Origin: Urophycis tenuis
Lineage: Eukaryota; Chordata; Actinopteri; Gadiformes; Phycidae
Direction: 5' to 3'
DNA: 64,000 nucleotides
Assembly: GCA_036785325.1 (NCBI GenBank)
Contig: JAXIVH010000013.1
Location: forward strand, 1,899,173 to 1,963,172
In this document: piece by piece, positions 21,346-44,257 of the stretch
How the letters are laid out: every line of letters starts with the position of its first letter
How positions within the stretch are numbered: the stretch's first letter is position 1
Notes under the pieces: model-generated
Database searches by the model: none
What the model was told of the DNA's origin: nothing
What the model saw: only the letters and a program-made list of their open reading frames with translations
Made by a program: the position numbers and the translations under genes

Positions 21346-22548
21346 TTGATGTTTGTGGGGACAGGGTACTTGGAGCATCAGAATTTGCTTGCTGTGTTAC
21401 AAAGGCGTTTTTCTTGGAGGAGCTAGATGTTAGCTAGAGGGGCGACTCAGCAGCAGAGTGTTAATAAGACTGTAATGACATGCGATGGATGACTCAGAAC
21501 TGATGATATCACACACCTGGACTCATCAAAAGGGGAAGGGGATCTCAAAGTCACGTGACTTTGTTTTCAAGGGCTTGATTTACGGGAATGTCGTCTATAG
21601 GTTTCGTCTGTAGTTTACATTAACAGTTGTGGTCACAGAATGCTATCAAATATTGAACTCTTTAATCTGTTCTGTTTTGAGACTATGAGACTCCTCCAAG
21701 AATTCCCCTAATCCCTCTTCTCTCCTCTCCTCTCTTCCCCACCCCTTTCCCATCCCTTCCATACCCACCTTTGATGAACTGCTTGTGTCATTGGAAACTC
21801 TGGCTTCGGTACCATCAGATTGAACATTTTGGCATGAAGTAAGGACATTGACGCATCAGTTGATTCATAATAACATTTAGAAAAATATTTGTGTATTTAG
21901 GCTTCTTCATGAATTATGACAATAATCAGTACCTGTATTGTGACGTTGTCTCACACGCCAATACAAATGTAATGCAGCGTTACTTGTCCACTTTTCTAAT
22001 TCAAACTAAATCGCTGCTTTGCTATGGCAGCTTCTGATTGGTTGATTGCGTTGAGGTAAAATATTTGATGCTATCTGGAGGCAGATGGACTCTGATGAAT
22101 ATGTTGGAAAGGGTGAGGCTGTGACAGATGGGTTTCAACATGAGCAAGAGGCAGAGGCGCAGGTTTGATTTGAAAGGTTATTAGGTGGAGGTAGTGGAGC
22201 CGTGTGTTTGATGTGGAATGGCTGTCACCCGCTGGGAGAGATAAGGGATTCTGCACATACCTGTTGGCCACATGGGCTGCGTATAAAAGCCTTAACACTC
22301 ACACCTGAGCTGATACTGAACCACAACACCTGCCGGCCTCCAAACACATCGACTGCCCTTACAGGGGAGACCGTTACATTTGCAGGATAGTAGAAGGATA
22401 TTATTATTATTATTATTATTGTTATTATTATTATTATCATTATTATTATTACATAGAAGGACATTACTGTGTCACTTGTATCAGAGTGATATACATTTTG
22501 AATGTCATATCCATGGTGTAGAGTCTCAGCTTAATGTACACAGCACTC
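21346..22548. other. Intergenic region upstream of tpo
   Basis: No gene is recognised. It has an ATT-rich repeat at about 22399-22452 and would contain the tpo promoter and 5' untranslated exon. A TATA-like gtataaaagcc occurs at about 22280, about 270 bases before the start codon, and is a candidate core promoter. Confidence 0.5.
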
Positions 22549-28943
<6,395 letters not shown>

Positions 28944-29024
28944 TCCACATTCAGCTCTCATCATAAAATGTATGACAGTGATTATCTTTGTAATGGTTGT
29001 TCTTATTTACTTATTTACCATTTA

Positions 29025-29645
29025 ACAGACATTGCCATCAACAACCACACCTCCCCCACCGCCCCTCTGTCCCAAGGCGTCCCTCAGGGTTCGGTGCTTA
29101 GTCCTCTCATCTTCTACATCCTCCCTGTTGGTAACACCAAGAGGGAGCGTAACAAGTTCTCCACTTCTACTGCTACCCCCGATGATGTCACCACTGCAAC
29201 TCACTCCAATCTAACCAACTGCCTCACAGAAATCAAATCATGCATGCAAGCCTTGAGTGCTGCAACAGCATTCTTATGGCACATCATCCAAAGTCCTAAC
29301 TCAACTACAATAAATCCAGAATTCGCTCCCAATTCTGATGTCCTTCTTCTCATTCACAGAGCCCTCCATAACCTTTGCCCCCTCCTTCCTCACCGACCTG
29401 CTCCACCAGCACGCTCCTACCTGCAGCCACCTCCCATGCCTGCTGCCTGTGTCCACCAGCACGCTCCTACCTGCAGCCACCTCCCATGCCTGCTGCCTGT
29501 GTCCACCAGCAGGGACCCAGCGGGGACCTGGACCTGTGTGACCTCCTCCTGGGATGCTGCCCTCCCTCTGGGACTCAACACCCAACACATCTGAGGCTGC
29601 ACCAAGCTGTCCATGTTCAGATCCCAAACAGAAACCCACCTGGTT
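29025..29645 (+). mobile_element. Degraded LINE (L2-like) reverse transcriptase fragment
   Basis: Translation gives SQGVPQGSVLSPLIFYILP, the conserved reverse transcriptase motif GVPQGSVLGPLLF of non-LTR elements, followed by SNLTNCLTEIKSCMQ and pieces of the downstream domain in broken order. A 50-bp block (starting ccaccagcacgctcctacct) is duplicated at about 29403 and 29453. The fragment lies between tpo and rab3il1 and is not functional. Confidence 0.7.
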
Positions 29646-31307
29646 AGAATTGCTTTCAATGCCTGACTAATGTTGTGTGCTGTGTTTTTACTATGATCAT
29701 TTTAAAGTTATGTAAACTTTGAGTGCCACGAAAAGCACTCCACAAATGACATGTATTGTTATTATTATTAATAGCTGTAGGTGTTAACTTCATTGTTGGT
29801 GTGAGGTTTGGTTCATCATTGAGGCCAACATGAAACTCACCCCACACATTCACGTCTAAGTACATTCGTTAGCGTTGCTGTTTATTGACAGCCGTTTCTA
29901 ATGAGCAATGCATCACACGGTGTGACATCACGGCTGTTCCTCTGGTGATGTGCTGTGCCACCGTCAGCAGCTAGACATGTGATACTATTGGCTGTAACAA
30001 CTGGCCAGGAGGAGTCCATGCAGAAACCCCATATTAACCTATCAAAATAAATGACCTATGAGTCAGACGTAGTTTAAGAATTTCAGATCATTATATTTTG
30101 TATTTCCGAAACCAGTTGGGTAACTATGGGTGTGGTAGGTAAAGTAAAAAAAGAAAACAACATTCAAATTAAGGTGGCCGAACAGTTCCTGGTGATGACC
30201 TCAATCTCATGGCAATAGAAACGAGCCCCGGTCTGCTTCAGCTTCACCTCTCACTGTTCCCAGAGTGCTCGGCCTGCAGTACTCTGCGCTCACAGATAAA
30301 CTCACGAGCAATCTTCCAGCTCAGCAAATGTCGTAGTCATCAGGGGTCATATCAAACAGCACAATGAAATGCAGCACAATAATAACTTGGTTATGGTGCA
30401 ATAGTTGTCTTTATTGGTTATACACAATTGAAGGCAAAAAAAATATACATCTACTCAGTGCTTGCTGAGATAACGCATTTGAAAGTCTTGGATAATAAGA
30501 ATTATTGCACTTCAGTTTTACCTTCAAAAACACCTATACCATGAATTGATAACATTGACACAATGTATTTATTGTGTTTATGATGGCTATTCACTGTGCT
30601 CATGCGCAAACTGTATAGTACTGTATGGCTTGTATGCATGAATCGTTTTTGAAAGTACAAAACTGTCATTGCAATGATTGTGCATATTGCAATATAAATG
30701 ATATCCTATCCGCAGTGGTCTGATCTCTGACAGACAAAATGGAGTGCAGAACATCAAGGGGTCATTTGTGGACAAAGGGAGATCATTCTGCGCTGCTTCT
30801 TCCAGACCATAACAATTAGTGGTACTTCAGAGGTAAAGAATTGAAGTGAAAGATCTCCTAAATATTACATACTGTCATTCCTGGGTTATGTCGAGTATTC
30901 TGACAGTCCGGATACGCGGCATGGACCTACGTGGCGATGTGTGACAGAAGTGAACATGTTCATTCACAAAGCCAAACAACAACCCAACAGAAACGTTTTA
31001 CAGCAAAACAATCCCACTTGCATATATGTGTAATGAAGCAAATATTTAGCCCATTCATGCTACTATTGGGTGGCGTAAAACCATAAAACTATGCTGCTGG
31101 TTCCAATCCGTCCTGCCATAAGTGACCCCAAAACCATTCTCTGCTTCCCTCGTTAGTGGACCCAAATGCAAAGCAAATAACCTTCACACTACCATGATTA
31201 ATCATCTACCGTGCAGAACCTAGACTTGTCAAAGCGATCGCGTCACAATTATTAGCACGTACTCTGTGAGCGGTGGTCTTTCTGCGCGTGTTGGCCGGCC
31301 AGGCCCC
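29646..31307. other. Intergenic region and rab3il1 3' untranslated region
   Basis: No separate gene is recognised. The part from about 30410 to 31307 is probably the 3' untranslated region of the minus-strand rab3il1. Confidence 0.5.
30410..30415 (-). promoter_or_regulatory. Candidate polyadenylation signal of rab3il1
   Basis: TTTATT on the plus strand reads AATAAA on the minus strand, about 890 bases after the rab3il1 stop codon. Confidence 0.45.
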
Positions 31308-34300
31308 CTAACACTGGTCGGTGAGGTAGAAACCTAACTTGGCCACAGTCATCTCCCTGCGAAGCCGGATCACTTCCTGGAACATCTGTTCAGCTGGGCA
31401 GCAGAGACGGGAGGAACCAGGAAACAATTTGGTGTTAGCGTAACTCAGTATAGCATGACTCCTATTGGTCATGGGTAGGATAAGATAAGACGTGCTTTAT
31501 CAATGCCAGATGGGACACGTGGCAGCTGTACAGGACCATAATAAGAATCATACACGATCATACAAATCATACAAATGAGAAAAAAGATATGTATAAAAGA
31601 AAAGAAAGATGTGTATGCAAACATAATTATTATAAGTCATACATTGTTTTTGGAAAGGTAAAGTAGAACTTGTATTGTTTAGTTATAACTTATTTAAACC
31701 CACCATCGTGCCTCACAAGGCCCTGCTGTATATAACGGATATAGGTGAAGAAATTGCACACAGCGGTGATCTGAAAGAGGGGGGAAGCACAGACAACGTC
31801 ACGTATTGCAGAGCGTCCCTAAGCAGCATTGTACTGGGTGAGGATGAGAGAGGAGAGGAGAGGAGAGGAGAGGAGGAGAGGAGGAGAGGAGGAGAGGAGA
31901 GGAGAGAAGAGGAGAGGAGAGGAGGTACCCGTGCCCGACTAGAAGCAGAGATGTAATAGCAGCTCTCCTTGTCCCCCAGTTTGATCTGATGGCGGCAGAG
32001 CCGGGACATGCCACTCAAGGCACACGTTCTGTCAGGGCAGAGAAGCACTCATGAGTTGACTATGGAAAACTACGGCCTACGACTGGCCCCAGAGCAGCAC
32101 ACTCAATATCACTTGTACGTTTAATAGCAGGCAGACAATGGACACACCGTCACACGCCTCATGTGACAGAAACACTGGGTCACAGGTTTGGGTTTTATGA
32201 ATGTAGAATTCAGTGGTGACTGGAGAGTGGGCAGGAAACAAAAGATCTAATGTTAGTCCCCGAGAGGAAACAGTGAGAGGTAATGCTTTCGAAGACTCAA
32301 GAAAATCATTAGGGCAACGTTAGAACAATTAGAAGGGTGTACTTGAAACTCCTGCAGTCATATAAAGTGAGGAGTGTGCCATTTAACATGCACATTTCTG
32401 TTAGTGAAAAGATCAACCGATGATTGATTTGTAAAATGACTTACGTCTCTATTGTTGCCCTAAAGCCACTGGAGAAAAAAAATATATTGAGTTTTTTTGT
32501 GTTGTAATTTAATACCAGTGATTGTGACCAGTGCTCCAAATATGCAGGTGACTTCTGGATTACTTTAGCAGACAACAAGAAACAACAGAAGGAATGCTAG
32601 TTGGTATATTGAAGGTGTGTGTTGGGGCTAACTCACTTGTGACCTCCACAGTCAATAGCTGTGGCTTTGACCATCGGTATGGCCACAGGTTCAATGCTCA
32701 AAGAATTGCTCTCCACCGCACTCTGCACCAACTGTGACAGCTGAGACAGGAGAACACATACACTGAGTCACTTATTATCCCCAATAAAACGAATGGCCTG
32801 TTTTGCACGGCTGTGTGCTGCCTGAGTACTGCCCGCATGAGTCAAGAGAGCAGAGCAGAGAAGCAGTGAAAGGGGAAGTACACTTCCGAAAGCACGACAC
32901 CGAGACGGCCTCCATCGACGGAGCTGGCCAATCTTGCCTCAGATCTGGTGAAGGAGAGGCAGGGTCCAATGTCTTCCCTGTAGATGCGGCTGAGGAAGGC
33001 AGAAGCGCGGTCCACACCAGGCTGCTCTTTCCACATCAAGAACTCTGCGTACAGGATAGAGTCCGTCTGGAATCAGAAGATACACCTGGTGCTCAACTAC
33101 TGAATGCATCACTCATGAAGCTCTAAGAGTCTGAAGGGGGTTCAAGATATACTGTATATAAGATATTATAAACATAAGTCAATACTATAGACGCATGCAG
33201 ACAACTACCGCATGCTCAGTTGTTAATCCAGTAGGCAGCCAGAGAGCTGGTCTAAGGGACAGCGTTACCTGGCTAGAGTTAGGGGCCCCTTGCTCTCCCC
33301 CCTTGCCTGACCCCCTATTCCAGAAGGGCCCGTGGGTTTCCCCCTGGCCCAGTGGCCGGGAAGCAGACACAGAACCAGAGAGAGTAGAACATAGAGAGGC
33401 TGACACAAGCAAGGGGGAAGCAGACGGGGGCACAGAGAAAAGAGGAAGAAGGAAACAGTGTTGTGAAGCAGCCAGGAGTAAAGCACAGCCTCTCGTCTTG
33501 TGACAGGAGACACGAGAGGCCAGAAACAGAACCGAAGACTGCTGAGGTAGTGAAAGTGGCAGAATCGCGGGAGAGGAGAACCACCCTGTAGTGTACACCC
33601 TCCAACTCCTTGCTCCAACAATAGAAAACTGGACCTCTTCTACCGTCTCGTCTGATAGAGGACAAAATGGTCTTTTATCCGAAGCAACTTCCAATACATT
33701 CGGCGTCTTCAGTCAAGGCATTTTGTTCAAGGATGCAGAGGCCGCTGCCCCCTGGGTCCTCTGGAGCGCCCGCCCCGCTCTACAGCCGTACCTCTCGCTG
33801 CTCTTTGGCAGCCGGCAGCCCCGACACAGAGGGAGATTCTGGTTTCTCTGGAGTGAGCTGGAGGATCCCACTGGCGCTCTTGTTGCGCGTGTGTCCCCTG
33901 CCGGGCTTCCGACCGGCCGTTGGGGACAGCAGCTGTGGGTGGAGCTGGCGATTGGGCGTAGAGGGCGTGGAGGTCAAAACCAATGTTTTCAGCGCAGTCA
34001 CCTCGGCCTGAAGAACATCGATCTAGGAGGAACGTCAAACGTATAACATTCAGGGGCGGCTTTCATCCTGTGTCTTACAACACCGTGAGTGCATGGCAAG
34101 TACATTCTGAGCATGGGTGACCCACTGGTGGGAATCGAACCCCCAACTCTGCCCAATCAATTGAGCTAAACAGGACCTGTGACATGTAGTTTAGTGATAT
34201 AGACAACAACATTCTAAATATATACATAGATTTCTTTCAAGCTGTATTAGATAAATATCACAGGGGTTTGCTTACGCATTTACCAACAGTTGAATGAGCA

Positions 34301-35010
34301 CTGGACGACTCAACAGAGCCGACTCAACAGAGGAGGGGAAACAAAAGGATCCTCAGACGGGGTTGTAGTCACCTTGCCCTGTGCCTCCCGGAGCTGCTTC
34401 TCGGCCGTGGCTTGCTTGACGTTCGCCTCGCGCACCATCTTGTGTGCTTCCTGTTGGTGGACGTAACAAACATCCCCAGGTTGAGGCTGGACTCTTTCAC
34501 AACAGAGCTTTACATTCAACAGGTCACCTGGTCAAGCTCTCATGACCGGCCATGCAGAGCAGAGGACCTTCAGGTGCACCTTAAGCAGGGAGGGCTCACC
34601 TCAAACAGACTGGCGGTCAGCTCCTCCAGCTCCTGTTCCAGTTGGTTCCTGACCTGCGACAGACGCTCACACTCCTTGTCCTTGAGCTTCAACTCCTGCA
34701 GACGCATCGGAGAAAGACACTCACCATTTTAAAAAGGGCCTTCATCCACCTTCATTGTGATCTCTTGTTTTCTGTGTGTTATGGTGGTTGTGTGTGTGTG
34801 TGTGTATGGTGTATGTATGCGTGTATGTGTGTACATGTGTGTATGTGTGTGTACGTGTGTACGTGTGTGTGTATGTGTATGTGTTTGTACCTTTTTGGCA
34901 GCATCCAGCTGTTCCCTGAGGATCTCGGAACCCTTCTCTCTGATTTCCTTCTCCCTGATCTCCAAGGAGGACCTACGGGAGACCACGCACTCATGGTCTG
35001 TGGCTGACAT
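31308..35010 (-). CDS. rab3il1: Guanine nucleotide exchange factor for Rab3A/Rab8 (GRAB, Rab3A-interacting protein-like 1)
   Basis: Nine coding exons, in gene order: 35010-34891, 34695-34600, 34450-34373, 34022-33792, 33066-32938, 32740-32637, 32028-31929, 31770-31704 and 31393-31308. They sum to 336 codons plus stop (human about 382). The N-terminal half is the Sec2-type coiled coil (LRDKECERLS-like, EELTASLFE, EAHKMVREANVKQATAEKQL) that opens the nucleotide pocket of Rab8/Rab3. Next come TALKTLVLTSTPSTPNRQLH, typical of GRAB rather than Rabin8, and a conserved C-terminal domain (YYISASSRAR, VCNFFTYIRYIQQGLVR, EMTVAKLGF). The start is the ATG at 35010, just after an acceptor-like ctgcag, so the first exon would be untranslated; an upstream alternative start is possible. 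Residues EIREK are duplicated near the N-terminus. The intron 32937-32741 has a GC donor. Confidence 0.92.
31846..31925. repeat. GGAGA-type purine repeat next to a rab3il1 donor
   Basis: An array of gaggagag units; on the minus strand it is a CT-rich run starting a few bases after the donor of exon 32028-31929. Confidence 0.9.
34055..34185 (-). mobile_element. tRNA-derived SINE fragment
   Basis: On the minus strand tagctcaattgattgggcag and gggggttcgattcccacc resemble the A and B boxes of a tRNA-derived SINE. It lies in a rab3il1 intron. Confidence 0.55.
34790..34889. repeat. (GT)n/(GTAT) microsatellite next to a rab3il1 donor
   Basis: On the minus strand this is a CA-rich run that begins directly after the donor of exon 35010-34891. 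Confidence 0.9.
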
Positions 35011-37327
35011 CTGTCTGCAGCCAGAAGACGTGGCCCAGGCTCCCTTATTGGTGTTGAGCTCTGGGTCCGATCAAAATCAACCAATCTGGGAAACATTTAT
35101 AGTCATAATCATAATACAATCATAGTAATCCTAATAATCAACATCAATATATAATCACTACAGTTTTGAAAATATAAGAGTTGTAATGCAGCTTGGAAAT
35201 AAATGAGACCATTAATGGGTTTGGGGAGTTAATATAAAACAGCGATTATATTAAACCAAGTTATACACACTGATGGTTCACTACATTAAATTGTATACTG
35301 ACAGTAAAGAATGAAAACGAGCCCCATACAATAGCCTACTCATCAACGTAAACAGGCTTTCTATTCTTAAACCTGGACAATACACTGTCACTATACACCA
35401 CGTAAAGTAGGCCTAGAACTTTATTTCATTCAACTATCCGTAAAGTTAAACAATGATTCGATGACGTGTGACGTGTAACCCAAATAAGCAGATTCATGTT
35501 GATACATAACTTTCCATATAGAATTACAATTGCATCCGCCATGCCCTTACCCTAGTGTTCAGGACAGCAACAGAGTCCACTCTTCCCGCGTATGAACAAT
35601 ATAGCAGAGGTCCAAAGTGAATTATTTCCTATTACATTTGTCCTTACATAAGTTTACTTAGCGATAGCGATCATATTCCACAGAGGCGACGCACTTGTTG
35701 AAAATCAGTGTAGCGACAGATTGAGGAATGCGGACGCTGACGTAAACAAAAACTGGGAACCGTGAAGTTTTTTCCCAAATGCAATGAAGTTGATTGACAA
35801 CTTGATTTTGTAAACTATAGCTCAGTATTTACACTGCGCTAGGCCCACAACTTTACCAGAAGTTGATTATAATGACTTTATGTCCTCAAGCTCTCGCGAG
35901 TCACATGACAGCACGTCTCCTCCCAACGCCCAACATTCCCGGCCAGGAGCTCCGGTGGCGGTCGGACACCCAATGGGTGTCAGATGGAGGAGGAGGAACA
36001 CCGGTACTTCCGAGGCTGTATGTTCACACTGCTCGGGTTTAGGCCGACCAAATGGTTTGGGGTTGGCGGCGGTAAATGTGTTGAGATGCATTTTAATCAA
36101 CGTCGATATGCGAGCGGTTAATAACCTATCTCGTGTCAGCCATAGGCTAAATGACGCTTCTGCCTGCAGTGCCCACCGCTGTGCAGAAAACGATAAGGTG
36201 TCTGGTTTCAGTGCGCGCATATGGAGGCCATCAACACAAAAAAATAGCAATGGTCATGCAATTGTATATAGGCTATACAAATACATATAAAAAAAAATCA
36301 ATTCGGCTCTACTAGTTTCATAAAACAGAATATTTATATTATAGTTTTATAGTTTATAAAAAAATATTTTAAAAAAAGTATAGTTTTTTATAGTTTTATT
36401 GCAATGGAATAATAGTATTGGGAAGAAGTAGAGTAGCCAGCCCTTTTAGATTGGTTGTGTTTGAGACGTTCCTACCAGCAGCACCCTCTCCTCTTCTCTC
36501 TCCCCAGCTGTCGGCTGTTCTGGGATCATTTGTTTTGCTAAAGGAGGACACAGAGGTATACACCACTATCTCAGCACTCCCTGTCCTACAAACCTCATAA
36601 CCCAGAGGTGGATGGATGCAGTCATGTGGACGAAGGGCATCAAAGGCATCCATGTCTTGGTGGAGGAGAAGAGAGGGTTTAGAGGGTTCTTACAAGCTCC
36701 TGGTGGTCCTGGCTGCTAAAGATGACTTGGTCTCATAGCCAACTATGTTGCAAAGAGAACACTTTTGATACATGCATTGCTTTGATAATGATGGAAGTAT
36801 GAATCCCTGAATTTCACAGAACGTTCTCAATCTAACAGAAAATGGACATCATTGAGCAGTCCTTGAATGGGCTGTCATCATAGCTTCCTGTCAAGCGAAG
36901 TGGCAGCCGTTGTTTTTGAATGGTCTTGTGTTTAGTTGGTTACATATTATCTTCCCTTTGGAGAACCTCAGAGCAATTCATTTACAAACACGCACACTCA
37001 GCCTGGTGGGCAGCTCTGTTACCATGATAAGATGTAGCACATGACTGTATGTCTGTCATTGAAAACAACCTCATCTGGTAGGTTGTTTAACATTGTATTG
37101 ATTGATTTCTAAAAAGCATGTATAAAAAATGTCTTAAAACTGTTCAACTTATAATAAGTTGATTTAACCAAACCAACTTAAAACTAAATTGAGCAAATTC
37201 ATTGACCAAAATATGGTGTTTTTTAACATCACAAAGCATAAGTTGAATGCAAAGAAACTACTTTCAAAATGGCTGAACTTAAATAGCTTAAATATCATAG
37301 ACAACAGTTTAAATTACATATGCCCCA

Positions 37328-37502
<175 letters not shown>

Positions 37503-37931
37503 CCATCCACTAGGGGTTGGGGTTAGTCAATGCTGTGTCAGGCACCATCATCCTGGGTACCCAAGGAAACAAAAAAGAGCTAATTACATGAATGAGGAAC
37601 AATGATCAGTGATAGGAATGCTCTTGAAGTGTGTGTTGGAACGCATACCAAAATCCAGTAGATTGAGGAGTCACTACATGTTGCATAAACGGTCTTGACC
37701 ATATTTGTCCTTAATGTTGGTGTTATTATGGAGTAACTTAAGCGATCTGTTCGCTGAGATTACCGGGGAGCAGGTCTACAATGCAGCTTTGTTTCCGGGA
37801 CAGATTAGCACATCAAGTGACCGGAGGTGTAAGTGTGAGTGCGTCTTGGCTTTTCCTTTCCTTTTCCCTCCTTCCCCAGCTTTCTTCATGGCTGTCCTGC
37901 CACTGCACTCGCCACAGTGAGTCCCCTAGGC

Positions 37932-38181
37932 TCTGTATTGTATGTTGTATTGTGTTGTGTTGTGTTGTGTTGTATTGTGTTGTATTGTGTTGTGTTGTAT
38001 TGTGTTGTATTGTGTTGTGTTGTATTGTGTTGTGTTGTGTTGTGTTGTGTTGTGTTGTGTTGTGTTGTATTGTGTTGTGTTGTATTGTGTTGTATTGTGT
38101 TGTGTTGTATTGTGTTGTGTTGTATTGTGTTGTATTGTGTTGTGTTGTGTTGTATTGTGTTGTGTTGTATTGTGTTGTGTT
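37932..38181. repeat. (TGTTG/TATTG)n pentanucleotide array
   Basis: About 50 five-base units alternate between tgttg and tattg. The long cysteine/valine frames and the Asn/Thr frames on the other strand are translations of this array. Confidence 0.95.
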
Positions 38182-38297
38182 TTGATTTGATTGGCTGCAA
38201 TGGGGTTCGTTACACAACGAAAACATGAAACACAGGTAGAAATTTAAAACAGATTTGATGGAATAGAAACACTCTGAACTGTATCACCACCATTCAT

Positions 38298-38416
<119 letters not shown>

Positions 38417-38493
38417 GATCTCCAGACAGACCAGGATGGCTCCATGAGAGAGAGCTGGGTGGATTGGGGGTCTCCCTGGTGTGAGCAGCAGGG

Positions 38494-42935
<4,442 letters not shown>

Positions 42936-42943
<8 letters not shown>

Positions 42944-43301
42944 TCTCCCCGCTCGTAATGCAGCAGGAAGCCCCAGCAAGCCCAGTACCAGCTCTACCAG
43001 CCTGGTGACGACCTGCAGCACCAGCGCCAATGCTGCTGCCAATCTCTGCAGTGTTACAAGTCGCAGCAGCTTTGGTAGCCATGGTAATTTCAACAGCACC
43101 ATACGAGGAAGTAACGGGGGCAGCAACGGAGGGCTGAGCAATGCTATGAACACAGTCTCCCCTTCTGGGTCGTCTCTGCAAGTGGCCAATCAACAGCACT
43201 CACCCAACGATTCAGGGATTTCATTAGCTGAAGGTGACCTGCTGGGTTCTCTGCTCGGGGACCAGAAGAGCAAAGCTTCTGGAGGAAGGGAGCAGGACTA
43301 A
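42936..43301 (+). CDS. Possible out-of-frame continuation of best1 tail
   Basis: Directly at the best1 stop, a second frame is open for 120 codons to TAA at 43299-43301. It begins VFNLPARNAAG, recalling the VEFNL stretch in the tail of mammalian bestrophin-1, and is rich in Ser, Asn, Thr and Gly. No normal-sized intron joins the two frames. A one-base indel in the GGGGAAAGGG stretch (real, polymorphic or a sequencing error) would join them. It may instead be chance open sequence in the 3' untranslated region. Confidence 0.4.
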
Positions 43302-44257
43302 GGCAGGCCATGCAATTCACCTATTGGCAGGTTTTTCCTGTCAACAATTACATTAGTCAGGTAATGATTGAGAATGAAATGTGTCCAAGTTAAATGTGTT
43401 AACCGTTAGTCTGATGTGTTTGATTAAACATGAAGTTGTACACGGCATATTAAAGGCTTCATTAGCACTCATTAAGTTAATCTCTACTTCCTTCCTGGGC
43501 TTTACAGAGCAAATGAGCCTACTTATGCAGTAAGTATCGCCTGGAATCAAACAAACATTTGAGGTGTAATTAGCAATCTCTCCACCGCTCATGGAAATAT
43601 AGTAACAACTGTTTTCCTACTTCATTAATTCATCTTTAATGAACACATCACATTTCCATGTTCAACGATTCCCTCATAAATGAAACAAAACCATGACAAA
43701 TATTTAGGATATTTATTACTGTAATCAAGTAAATGTGTAAAACCCCAAAACAAACACAATATTCATAAAACACAAGACAAGGGGTTAAACATGCAACAAA
43801 AAAAAGCTTATTTGTTGTGCACAATTGATAAGTGACTTTGAACACTTAAGTGTCAGTGAAGGGATAATAATGAAGCAATGCAGGCCATCATTACAACCTA
43901 AAAGAAAGGACAAGCAAAGGACAAGCATGTATCTGTTGCTTAAACACACGCATGTGTTGACTGCCCAAAGGAAGCATTTTAATCACATACTTTAAATCAT
44001 AAATTATTTAAATAAAATATATTCAAATACATGAACACTAGAACAAGCTTTGCACCAATTCATAGTATTCTACTTAAACCAGATAAACTTTATCTTTCAC
44101 AAATGACTGACCGGACCATGTGAGATTACATAGATTATAGCTGCAACTAATAGGAACGTTATTCAGGTGATTCTACATTGGGCCTCCCCGCTGGGGATGA
44201 ATCCCGGCCAGAGCTCTGTGTGTGTGTGTGTGTGACGTCCCCATGGGAACCAGGGGT
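43302..44257. other. Convergent 3' regions of best1 and fth1
   Basis: No gene is recognised. The two genes end towards each other across this AT-rich stretch. A minus-strand AATAAA at 43712-43717 is a candidate fth1 polyadenylation signal. Confidence 0.6.
43712..43717 (-). promoter_or_regulatory. Candidate polyadenylation signal of fth1
   Basis: TTTATT on the plus strand, 541 bases beyond the ferritin stop. Confidence 0.4.

Noticed and set aside
20873..21437. Long frames of about 110-160 aa on both strands made of repeated units
   Set aside because: They come from the 39-bp minisatellite; a period divisible by three keeps every frame open.
29301..29659. Proline-rich or glycine-rich frames downstream of tpo
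   Set aside because: They lie in a degraded LINE fragment with a 50-bp duplication; there is no intact domain.
37781..38228. Cysteine/valine-rich and Asn/Thr-rich frames
   Set aside because: They are translations of the pentanucleotide array 37932-38181.
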